A DNA stretch of 13,442 nucleotides from JABMMZ01 sp964600345 (GTDB taxonomy: Bacteria > Bacteroidota > Bacteroidia > NS11-12g > UBA955). The DNA lies in assembly GCA_964600345.1 (NCBI GenBank), contig CAZRKA010000093.1:1-13442 (forward strand). Reading direction: 5' to 3'. The notes beneath the pieces were generated by a model. The model was not told where the DNA came from. It did not search any database and saw only the letters and a program-made list of their open reading frames with translations. Below are positions 1-7,373 of this stretch, piece after piece. Within the stretch, counting starts at the first letter, position 1. Each line of letters begins with the position of its first letter. The translations under genes and the position numbers were made by a program.

Positions 1-65
1 CAAGTTTGACTAAAAGGTTATTTTTGAGATCAGTTCTAATTAAATTTAAAGTGAATTCAATCAGA

Positions 66-425
66 TTATGTAAACTTTTCCATTTCACAAACAAGCAACT
101 GTAACCTTGACTTAACATCCCGGATTTTGCTTTCCTTTTCTTCCAGAATGTTTAAGTGTGACTTAAGTACTTCGATCCGCTTATCATTGCCGATACGCGA
201 ATTATACCATGCCTTAATCAGATCGCTTAACTCCGGGAGAGAAAGTCCAAGCGATCTCCCTTCTTCAATCAGTTCCAGTTTTTCGAGCGTCAGTTCGTCA
301 TAATATTTATAGCTGTTGCTTTTACCTGTTTTACTCAGACTTTTAATCAGACCGAACTTTTCATAATACCTAAGGGTTTTTACGGGTATTCCGCTGTTTA
401 ATGACAACTGACTTATTAGCAACAT
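66..425 (-). CDS. MerR-family transcriptional regulator, short form
   Basis: This 119-residue protein is a probable DNA-binding regulator. Residues 1-70 form the MerR winged helix-turn-helix: an ISQLSLNSGIPVKTLRYYEKFGLI segment split by the usual turn, then the wing with the YKYYDE motif. Residues 80-117 are a charged helix of the type that forms the antiparallel dimer coiled coil. Classical metal sensors of this family (ZntR, CadR, PbrR) use several cysteines around the dimer helix and a C-terminal loop. Here I see only one, C113, near the very end, and the C-terminal loop is missing. Direct metal sensing is therefore uncertain. It is the last gene of the metal-efflux cluster, 229 bases after the CDF stop, with a candidate promoter of its own at 501-532, so it may be transcribed separately. 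The ATG at 425 fits the family N-terminus. The family call is firm; the effector is unknown. Confidence 0.9.
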   Translation of the reverse strand: MLLISQLSLNSGIPVKTLRYYEKFGLIKSLSKTGKSNSYKYYDELTLEKLELIEEGRSLGLSLPELSDLIKAWYNSRIGNDKRIEVLKSHLNILEEKESKIRDVKSRLQLLVCEMEKFT

Positions 426-500
426 ATTGATTTACAATATTATAAATTTAAATTTGAAGACAACAATGAATTAATTTATAACCTTTTTATATTTATTTCC

Positions 501-532
501 CAAAAGTACAAATAAATCAAAATAAATGCAAA
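501..532 (-). promoter_or_regulatory. Candidate Bacteroidota-type promoter for the merR gene
   Basis: Read on the minus strand, TTTG (529-532) is followed by exactly 20 bases and then TACTTTTG (501-508). This matches the known Bacteroidota sigma-ABfr pattern of a -33 TTTG/TTG and a -7 TAnnTTTG box. Transcription would begin near 495, giving a leader of about 70 bases before the regulator's ATG at 425. The spacer is A/T-rich, with a direct AAATAAAT-type repetition and not the dyad usually seen in MerR operators, so autoregulation is not evident. The region is very A/T-rich, so a chance match is possible. Confidence 0.5.
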
Positions 533-632
533 TCAAATTTTGTTAATACGAATAAGTTTAAAAATCAAACCGGAACCTGAAATTTGCGGCTTGATACCAT
601 CAATTAATGTCAAGTCAAAATAAACATTAGCA

Positions 633-660
633 GTGTGATTCAAATAACTGTTTATCACAC
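633..660 (-). other. Hairpin straddling the CDF stop codon
   Basis: GTGTGAT (633-639) and ATCACAC (654-660) are perfect inverted complements with a 14-base loop. The right arm includes the CDF stop codon (655-657). On the minus strand the hairpin is followed by a T-rich but interrupted stretch, so it is at best a weak terminator or an mRNA 3' stabilising structure. No better terminator is visible between the CDF gene and the regulator gene. Confidence 0.3.
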
Positions 661-1647
661 GCCGTGCTTGACGTTGGCTATCACATTTTCGTAATTCCAT
701 TCTATTTTTGAGGTGAACATACCTTGTCTTGTCAGGCAGTTTTCGGCCATACAAATTCCACATTGACTTTGAAGGCATCCGTCTATATGTACAAAGAATT
801 CTATACGTTCACGGAAATGGCTCTTTAACAAATCGGTGAGCATATCCAGTATTTTGTGAGCCTCATTTACATTGATATAATACGGAACGGTGAGATGGCA
901 ATCAATATGATAGAATCCGGCATAATTTATGACACGCATATTGTGTATGTCTATCCATTCTTTTCGTCTGTTGTCATTTAGTACTTTGATAATTTCTTCT
1001 ATAACTGACTTATCAGATTCATCCATGATACCCGAAACAGAACGCCTAACTATTTTGTAACCTGTCCACAAAATGAAAAATGCAAAACCAATGGCTGCTG
1101 CACTGTCTATCCATTCATATCCTGTAATCATAATCAGGATAATGCCTATAATGATTCCCAGAGTAGACCAGGTATCTGTTTGCAGATGCGAGCCACTGGC
1201 AATCAGCACAGGCGACTGAACCATTTTACCTTCCCTGATGCAAAAATACCCTGTCAGATAATTTACAATTGCAGTGATAACAATTAAGATCAGGCCACTA
1301 TCCAGTCTTTTCAAAACATGCGGATGCATCAGATTATTCAGCGATTCATAAATAATGATCAAACCGGCTACTGAAATCAGGACACCTTCAATTGCTGAAG
1401 AAATAAACTCGACTTTTCCATGTCCGTATGGATGTTCCTTGTCTTTGGGTTTGGAAGACAGTATAATGCTGTATAAACCTATTGCACCTGCAATAACATT
1501 AACAGTACTTTCAAGCGCATCGGTAAGAATAGCAACTGAAGAAGTAATATACCAGGCGACAATCTTTACAATAAACAGACAAACCGAAACGGTCAGAAGA
1601 ATCTTTTGCATCTTAATGCTGCCGTTGATTAATGCAGGTTTGCCCAT
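655..1647 (-). CDS. Cation diffusion facilitator (CDF) family metal transporter
   Basis: This 330-residue inner-membrane protein is a probable divalent-metal/proton antiporter moving metal from cytoplasm to periplasm. About six hydrophobic helices fill residues 15-205, followed by the cytoplasmic ferredoxin-like domain (about 210-290). The family signature HPYGHGK is at 72-78. In the transport site, TM5 keeps H154 and D158 (HLQTD), but TM2 has E46 and N50 (ALESTVN) where E. coli FieF/YiiP has two Asp residues, so metal preference may differ from the classic Zn/Cd type. A C-terminal tail holds four cysteines (291, 296, 299, 304) spaced C-x4-C-x2-C-x4-C. I have seen similar tails in Bacteroidota CDFs and take it as native, not a frameshift product. 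The gene lies 67 bases after the adaptor gene in the same direction. An alternative start at M13 would trim the N-terminus slightly. Confidence 0.93.
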   Translation of the reverse strand: MGKPALINGSIKMQKILLTVSVCLFIVKIVAWYITSSVAILTDALESTVNVIAGAIGLYSIILSSKPKDKEHPYGHGKVEFISSAIEGVLISVAGLIIIYESLNNLMHPHVLKRLDSGLILIVITAIVNYLTGYFCIREGKMVQSPVLIASGSHLQTDTWSTLGIIIGIILIMITGYEWIDSAAAIGFAFFILWTGYKIVRRSVSGIMDESDKSVIEEIIKVLNDNRRKEWIDIHNMRVINYAGFYHIDCHLTVPYYINVNEAHKILDMLTDLLKSHFRERIEFFVHIDGCLQSQCGICMAENCLTRQGMFTSKIEWNYENVIANVKHGV

Positions 1648-1648
1648 T

Positions 1649-1688
1649 TAACAAATTAAATCTAATCGGACTTTAATAACAAATTAAA
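1649..1688. repeat. 12-base direct repeat upstream of the CDF gene
   Basis: TAACAAATTAAA occurs at 1649-1660 and again at 1677-1688, with starts 28 bases apart. Both copies lie in the 67-base gap between the adaptor stop and the CDF start. On the minus strand each copy contains TTAATTTG, one mismatch from the TAnnTTTG promoter box. It could be a tandem regulator site or a weak internal promoter region; A/T-richness makes chance a serious alternative. Confidence 0.35.
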
Positions 1689-1714
1689 ATGCAAGTAGCA
1701 GTTCTCTGTTCCAG

Positions 1715-2866
1715 TTATTCTTCCTCTTTGTTTTTTATCATCATCAGCATTTCGTAGGCTCCTGTAACTACAAGCCTTTTCAAATTAAAATCCCTGTAGT
1801 TCAATATTTCGCAGCGTCCTTTTTCGATTAACCCGGTTTGCACTTCTTTCATCGAAAATTTACCCTTGGATTCTTCGATAAAGACATAGTTCTTACCTTC
1901 GAAGCTGATTATGGCAGATTCGGAGATACTGAACCTGAGTTTATCACCTGAATACACATCGGCATTCATATACATACCGGGAATAAGTTTTTGACTATAG
2001 GTATCGAAATGACAATGAACCTGTACAAAACCTTCCCTGCTCACATCCTTTCCAATTAATATAATATCACATTGGTAAAATTTATCCGGCTCCTGATTGG
2101 TGTATGCAAGTACTTTGCTGCCTATTGAAATTTTGCTGAGATCTTTTTCAAAGACTGTTAAATTCAGATGTATATCTTCGGGGTTTACCAATTCGAACAT
2201 GATATCGGAAGGGTTGATATACCGCCCGATATTGACATTGACCTTGCTGACATACCCATTTATAGGTGAATAAATATTGATGCTTCTTGAAATGTTATTT
2301 TCGTTAAGTGTTGAAGGATTAATTCCTATCAATCTGAGTTTCTCCGAAAGTGACCTGATCAGTATTTTCTGACTTTTATAGGCTGATTCAGCCTGTTCGA
2401 GCGATTTGTCGCTCCCTGCTTTTGTAATATTCAATTCTTTCTGACGGAGATATTCTTTCTCAATTCCGCTAAAATTAACCAGAGCGGTAAGATAGTCCTG
2501 TTGAATCTGAATATACTGCTGATCTTCCATAACGGCGATTACTTCTCCCTTGCGCAGTTGCATTCCGGGAAGCAGTTTGGTGCTTAACAAGTAACCACCA
2601 ACAGGCAAACTGACAGAAACCATATTCTGAGGTGGAACATCTATCATGCCGTTTACTTTAATGATTCCATTGAGTAATTCCGATTTTAGTGTATCCGTTT
2701 TGACCCCGGCATTCTTCATTTGCTCACTGTTCATTTCAATACTTAAATTGCTGCCTGAAGATTTGCCGGATACGCTGTCCGCCGGTTTATCCTTGCATGC
2801 AGCCGATAATAATATTATTACCGCTAATGCTAAATGATTATACATTTTAAAATTTACTGATTTCAT
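1715..2866 (-). CDS. Efflux RND periplasmic adaptor lipoprotein (CusB/CzcB type)
   Basis: This 383-residue membrane-fusion protein bridges the RND pump to the outer-membrane channel. The N-terminus has a lipoprotein signal: hydrophobic residues 12-20, then SAAC with C24 as the lipidation site, so it is probably anchored in a membrane. Residues about 65-115 and 190-225 form the two halves of the lipoyl-like barrel-sandwich (VSVSLPVGGYL and NIYSPINGYVSKVNV). Residues about 117-185 are the alpha-hairpin (Q/K/E-rich, QIQQDYL to LIGINP). The beta-barrel and membrane-proximal domains follow (about 230-380). Length is normal for CusB/CzcB proteins, and I see no extra His-rich metal-binding extension. 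The ATG at 2866 is five bases after the RND gene stop, so the two are almost certainly cotranscribed. M8 is a possible alternative start that still keeps the signal. Confidence 0.93.
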   Translation of the reverse strand: MKSVNFKMYNHLALAVIILLSAACKDKPADSVSGKSSGSNLSIEMNSEQMKNAGVKTDTLKSELLNGIIKVNGMIDVPPQNMVSVSLPVGGYLLSTKLLPGMQLRKGEVIAVMEDQQYIQIQQDYLTALVNFSGIEKEYLRQKELNITKAGSDKSLEQAESAYKSQKILIRSLSEKLRLIGINPSTLNENNISRSINIYSPINGYVSKVNVNIGRYINPSDIMFELVNPEDIHLNLTVFEKDLSKISIGSKVLAYTNQEPDKFYQCDIILIGKDVSREGFVQVHCHFDTYSQKLIPGMYMNADVYSGDKLRFSISESAIISFEGKNYVFIEESKGKFSMKEVQTGLIEKGRCEILNYRDFNLKRLVVTGAYEMLMMIKNKEEE

Positions 2867-2871
2867 TTTTA

Positions 2872-5800
2872 TTATATTTTTGATTCTCCCATCATGAATA
2901 TTAATTCGATGATTGTTTCGTTTAGTTGTTTTACAATGTCGAGGTAATGGCTTTGTACTGCCAGTGACTGGTTATTTAATACCACCCATTCCGTATAAGA
3001 AATCTCACCACTCCTCAATCTGATATCCGCTATACTTACCAGCTCAGTCGCCGCTTTGAGTCCACTGCTGTCGTAATAATCTACCGTGGTTTTAAAATAA
3101 TTAAGCCGTGAACTTAATTCATTCCATTGTTTAGCCAGCATAATCTCACCAACTTTATAATTGCCCTCTGCCATATTTCTGTTTATTCCGGAGGCTTTGA
3201 CTGAAGCGAGCTGAGAACCGGCAAACAATGGTATGCCAATGCCAAACTGCAAAGACCTGAACCTGAATCCTGCCCCGTAAGCCTTGTTATCCGCTCCTAC
3301 TCCCTGCATACTCATATCCGAATATGAAAATTGAAGATCCGGCAAAAGTTTAGTTCTGCTTAATGCCAGATCAGCTTCGGATTTTACCAGTTCCTGTTTC
3401 AGATAAAGCAGTTGCGGATGGTTTGACAAATAGGAGGAATCTGCATCCGGCATCGAAAGTCTGGTTAAGCCCTGAACAGGCAAATAAGTATTGTTTGTGT
3501 TCATCAAAACGCGGAATGCATTAATTTCAATCTCTCTTTCTGTTATTGCTTCCCTGAGCTGAATCTCAATCTGATTGCGTTGTAATTCGGCCAATGTATA
3601 CTCGAGTTTACCGGTTTCACCTCCGGTAAAAAGTATTTTTGATCTTTGAAGCGATGCAGCAAATATTGAATCTGCTTTTTTTAGTAATTCAACTTTCTCA
3701 GACAGATACTGAATACGGTAATAGATATTACAGACCTCCCGTCGCAGCATCATTGTACTTAATACAAACTTTTTTTCTTCACTGTATTTCAGACTTTGCA
3801 TATACCTTTTCTGCTTGCTGTAAATCAAAGGGAATTGAAGGTTCTGCGAAATGGTAAAACGTTTGTCATTAAAACTACTGTTGATCATTCCATAATCAAA
3901 CAAAACAGAAGTCCGGGGTAAATTATATGCTGTGTTTACAGATGCATCCCTGTATGCGAGAAGGAGTCTCTCATTGTCAAGTTCAGGATTCCTGCTTACG
4001 GCCGAATCCAGCGCATCTTCAAGGGTAATCAGTTGCTGAGCCCTGATTCCATTGTAACTCAATCCGAATAGCAATAAAATGGCTAGTGTTTTTTTCATAT
4101 TAATTTTTAATTTGAACTTGTTTTCTGCGATGCAGAATATTACCGGTAAAACAAATAAGGTTAGTAGAGTTGCTATCAGCAATCCGCCTATTACAACAGT
4201 TGCCAGCGGTCTTTGTACTTCTGCACCTGCCCCATGACTAAGGGCCATAGGCAGAAATCCCAGTGAAGCGACAAGTGCCGTTATTAAAACAGGTCGAAGT
4301 CTCGAAACACTTCCCTTTATTACTATATCGTAGATATCTGTGTGCGCTTCTGAACTAAGCCTTTTGAACTCGGCTATTAAAACAATTCCATTCAGAACCG
4401 CGACACCGAACAATGCTATAAAACCAATGCCCGCACTAATACTGAAAGGCATACTGCGGATATACAATGCAAATATTCCGCCAATGGCCGATAAAGGAAT
4501 TGCAGTAAAAATAAGCATGGCCTGAACTGCAGAATGAAAGGCGAAGTAAAGCATCAGAAATATCAGAACAAGTGCAACAGGAACGGCTATTGAAAGTCGA
4601 TCGACGGCAGCATTAAGGTTTTCGAAGGCTCCTCCGTAACTCACATAATAGGCGGCGGGTAAGTTTAATTCTTTCCCTGTTTTTTCCTGCAATTCATTAA
4701 CAATTGATTTAACATCTCTACCTCTGACATTAAATCCGACAACAATTCTCCTTTTGGCATCTTCACGCTGAATCTGATTGGGCCCGTCTTTGATTTCGAC
4801 ATCTGCCAGATGGTATAGCGGCAGGTTGATATCTTTACTCACCGGTATCAGCAAATTTCTCACATCACTTAATTCCTGTCTCTGAGTTTCCCTGAGCCTT
4901 ATTAAGAGGTCGAATCTTTTTTCACCTTCATAAACTGTTCCTGCTCTGCTACCGGCAAATGCTGAGTTGACAACACGGTTTATATCCTCTATACTCAGAC
5001 CGTATCTTGCCACCTGGTCGCGCTTATATGAAATGACAATTTGCGGAATCCCTGCCACCGGTTCAACATAAATATCTTCTGCTCCATTAACACCTGATGC
5101 AATATTTCCAAGCTTTGCGGCATAATAAGCTAGGGTGTCTAGATTTTCACCGAATATTTTACAAACGACATCCTGACGGGCCCCGGTCATTAGTTCGTTA
5201 AATCTCATCTGAACCGGATATTGAAAACCAAAGCTTACTCCCGGAACATCCTCGAGCGCTTTGCCCATTTTTTCAGCGAGTTCGCCAAAGCTTTTTGCAC
5301 TCGTCCACTCTTTCTTGTCTTTCAAAATTATCATAAGGTCTTGCGCATCAATAGGCATAGGATCTGTAGGCACTTCGCCGCTACCAATTTTGGAAACAAC
5401 TTTTTCTACCTCCGGAAATTGATCCAGCAAAATGGCTGATGCCTGTTTTGCCGCCTTAATACTGACATTGAGATTACTTCCCGGCAACACTCTTGTTTCG
5501 AGTGCAAAATCGCCTTCCTCAAGACTTGGTATAAACTCACCACCCAGGCGACTAAGGACTATAAGCGACAAAACAAATAGCACAACTACACTGCCCAGCA
5601 GTATCTTTTTGTAATTAATGGCTAGTTTAAGTACCCTGAGATAAAAGTCTTCAATCCGTCCCATCATTCGGTCTGAGAAGTTTTTATCTACATGTAATTT
5701 GCGGCTTAAAAACAAACTGCTCATCATTGGAATATAGGTAAGTGAAAGCACAAAAGCCCCTATAAGTGCAAAAGCTACTGTCTGTGCCATTGGCCTGAAC

Positions 5801-7230
5801 ATTTTACCTTCAATCCCTTCGAGTGCAAAAATCGGGAGGTATACAATCAGTATGATGATTTGACCGAATACTGCGCTGTTCATCATTTTAGAAGCAGATT
5901 TCTTTACGGTTTCATCCATTACATTTCTGTTTAACTTTATACCTGCTTCTTTCAGACTATCCCTGCTCAGGGCGTGCATAACCGCCTCTACAATTATCAC
6001 TGCTCCATCTACTATTAATCCGAAATCAAGAGCACCCAGGCTCATCAGATTGCCGCTTACACCGAATGTATTCATCAATATAACTGCAAAAAGCATTGAC
6101 AATGGAATAACCGAAGCCACCAGAATTCCGGCTCTGAAATTACCCAGAAACATTACCAGCACAAAGACAACAATCAGGGCTCCTTCAAGCAGATTTTTCT
6201 CAACTGTACCAATGGCATTTTTGACCATTTTGCTTCGGTCGAGAAACGGTTCTATCACTACACCTTCCGGAAGTGTCTTCTGTATCTGACTTACCCGTTC
6301 TTTAACATTCCTGATGATTTCACTGCTATTACCTCCTTTGATCATCATAACAACAGCTCCGGCAACCTCCCCGTCTGTGTTGTAGTGCAATGCTCCGTAG
6401 CGAACCGCTTTGCCTAATTTCACTTCCGCAACATCTCTGATCAGCAAACTGACGCCATTTTCCAGTTTCTTAACCGGAATTAAACCTATTTCTTCGACAC
6501 TGCTCACCAGTCCCTCAGTTCTTATATATAAAACAGCAGGGCCTTTTTCTATGTATGCGCCTCCGGTATTTGAGTTATTGGTTTCAACAGCGTGAAATAT
6601 TTCCGAGATACTGACATTTAAAGCCTGAAGTTTATCTGGGTCGACGGCTATTTCGTATTGTTTTAAATTACCTCCAAAACTGCTGACATCAGCTACACCC
6701 TGCACCCCCAATAATTGTCTTCTGATAACCCAATCCTGAATTGTCCTTAAATCGGTACTGTTGTATCTGCTTTCATAACCTTTAACAGGTCTTACCACAT
6801 ACTGGTAAATTTCGCCAAGTCCTGTTGTAACAGGACCAAGTTCGGGCACACCAACACCCGGGGGTATGCGGCTGATGACGCTTTGCAGTCTTTCTGTCAC
6901 CTGTTGCCGGGCCCAGTAGACATCTACATTATCGTCAAATACAATGGTGACCAGAGATAGGCCGAATCTGGAAAAGCTCCTGATTTCGTGCATACCGGGG
7001 ATATTGCTGTTGGCCTGTTCTACCGGAAATGTCACCAGACGCTCTATATCTGATGCACCCAGAGAGGGCGCAACGGTTATCACCTGCACCTGATTGTTTG
7101 TAATATCCGGAACCGCGTCAATCGGCAATCGTGTCAGTTCATAGATACCATATATAATCAGACCCAGTGTTAAAAGCCCGATAATTAATTTATTCTTTAT
7201 TGAAAATCCTATAATTGAATTTAAAATCAT
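2872..7230 (-). CDS. Heavy-metal RND efflux pump fused to TolC-like outer-membrane factor (CzcA-OMF fusion)
   Basis: One uninterrupted 1452-residue frame holds two proteins that most bacteria encode separately. Residues 1-1044 are a full-length HME-RND pump: TM1, then the signature LPIDAVPDITNNQVQV (about 34-49), two large periplasmic loops, and the TM4 motif DFGLIVDGAVIIVE with D402, D408 and E415. These positions match the proton-relay residues of CzcA, and the motif is that of divalent-cation pumps. The three methionines that bind Cu/Ag in CusA are not present at the corresponding places as I align them. Residues 1045-1452 are a TolC/CzcC-like outer-membrane factor (ITLEDALDSAVSRNPEL, long coiled-coil helices, PLFAGSQ), beginning with a complete signal peptide. 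Similar fusions are known from Bacteroidota. The ATG at 7230 follows an A-run, typical of the phylum. The protein is probably powered by proton import and exports Zn/Co/Ni/Cd-like ions. Confidence 0.95.
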   Translation of the reverse strand: MILNSIIGFSIKNKLIIGLLTLGLIIYGIYELTRLPIDAVPDITNNQVQVITVAPSLGASDIERLVTFPVEQANSNIPGMHEIRSFSRFGLSLVTIVFDDNVDVYWARQQVTERLQSVISRIPPGVGVPELGPVTTGLGEIYQYVVRPVKGYESRYNSTDLRTIQDWVIRRQLLGVQGVADVSSFGGNLKQYEIAVDPDKLQALNVSISEIFHAVETNNSNTGGAYIEKGPAVLYIRTEGLVSSVEEIGLIPVKKLENGVSLLIRDVAEVKLGKAVRYGALHYNTDGEVAGAVVMMIKGGNSSEIIRNVKERVSQIQKTLPEGVVIEPFLDRSKMVKNAIGTVEKNLLEGALIVVFVLVMFLGNFRAGILVASVIPLSMLFAVILMNTFGVSGNLMSLGALDFGLIVDGAVIIVEAVMHALSRDSLKEAGIKLNRNVMDETVKKSASKMMNSAVFGQIIILIVYLPIFALEGIEGKMFRPMAQTVAFALIGAFVLSLTYIPMMSSLFLSRKLHVDKNFSDRMMGRIEDFYLRVLKLAINYKKILLGSVVVLFVLSLIVLSRLGGEFIPSLEEGDFALETRVLPGSNLNVSIKAAKQASAILLDQFPEVEKVVSKIGSGEVPTDPMPIDAQDLMIILKDKKEWTSAKSFGELAEKMGKALEDVPGVSFGFQYPVQMRFNELMTGARQDVVCKIFGENLDTLAYYAAKLGNIASGVNGAEDIYVEPVAGIPQIVISYKRDQVARYGLSIEDINRVVNSAFAGSRAGTVYEGEKRFDLLIRLRETQRQELSDVRNLLIPVSKDINLPLYHLADVEIKDGPNQIQREDAKRRIVVGFNVRGRDVKSIVNELQEKTGKELNLPAAYYVSYGGAFENLNAAVDRLSIAVPVALVLIFLMLYFAFHSAVQAMLIFTAIPLSAIGGIFALYIRSMPFSISAGIGFIALFGVAVLNGIVLIAEFKRLSSEAHTDIYDIVIKGSVSRLRPVLITALVASLGFLPMALSHGAGAEVQRPLATVVIGGLLIATLLTLFVLPVIFCIAENKFKLKINMKKTLAILLLFGLSYNGIRAQQLITLEDALDSAVSRNPELDNERLLLAYRDASVNTAYNLPRTSVLFDYGMINSSFNDKRFTISQNLQFPLIYSKQKRYMQSLKYSEEKKFVLSTMMLRREVCNIYYRIQYLSEKVELLKKADSIFAASLQRSKILFTGGETGKLEYTLAELQRNQIEIQLREAITEREIEINAFRVLMNTNNTYLPVQGLTRLSMPDADSSYLSNHPQLLYLKQELVKSEADLALSRTKLLPDLQFSYSDMSMQGVGADNKAYGAGFRFRSLQFGIGIPLFAGSQLASVKASGINRNMAEGNYKVGEIMLAKQWNELSSRLNYFKTTVDYYDSSGLKAATELVSIADIRLRSGEISYTEWVVLNNQSLAVQSHYLDIVKQLNETIIELIFMMGESKI
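4039..4098 (-). other. Signal peptide buried inside the RND-OMF fusion (residues 1045-1064)
   Basis: At the RND/OMF junction the frame reads MKKTLAILLLFGLSYNGIRA followed by QQ, a textbook Sec signal peptide with a likely signal peptidase I cut after A1064. The ATG at 4098 is preceded by an A/T-rich stretch resembling a Bacteroidota translation start. This allows two inferred routes to a free outer-membrane factor: cleavage of the fusion, or internal initiation at 4098. Either would yield a 408-residue precursor of normal OMF size. Confidence 0.75.
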
Positions 7231-7339
7231 TTTTTTTTGTGTCTGCGGCGGAAACAGACTTTTCAGCGCCTAGTTTTTTAAATTAAATGAAATAGAAATC
7301 TGCCGTATATGCGGATAACAAGATGCGTGTAGTCGCAAT

Positions 7340-7358
7340 ACACCCCTTTCAGGAGTGT
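7340..7358. other. Small hairpin between the exported-protein gene and the RND gene
   Basis: On the minus strand ACACTCC and GGGGTGT can pair (seven pairs including one G-T) around the loop TGAAA. It lies 15 bases after the stop of the small exported-protein gene (stop ends at 7374). No T-run follows, so it is not a standard terminator. It may only slow ribosomes or ribonucleases. The rest of 7231-7373 holds an imperfect palindrome CCGTATATGCGG (7303-7314) and no promoter box I can recognise. Confidence 0.25.
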
Positions 7359-7373
7359 CGGAGGCAGAAATAA

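Noticed and set aside
1..65. A terminator after the merR gene
   Set aside because: No stem with a following T-run was found in these 65 bases; the terminator, if any, lies outside the window.
533..778. An 81-codon minus-strand frame overlapping the end of the CDF gene
   Set aside because: Half of it lies out of frame inside a clear CDF coding region, it has no recognisable domain, and its tail covers A/T-rich intergenic DNA. The CDF tail looks complete, so this is not a frameshifted continuation.
1355..1651. A 98-codon plus-strand frame opposite the CDF gene
   Set aside because: It lies wholly antisense to well-supported coding sequence and resembles no protein I know; no promoter or start region was seen.
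2872..7230. Assembly error joining two genes at the RND/OMF junction
   Set aside because: Both halves are full length and in frame, the junction shows no base run that suggests a lost base, and similar fusions are known in Bacteroidota.
7303..7314. Imperfect palindrome CCGTATATGCGG as a metal-regulator operator
   Set aside because: It is short, matches no operator I can name, occurs once, and has no promoter box beside it.
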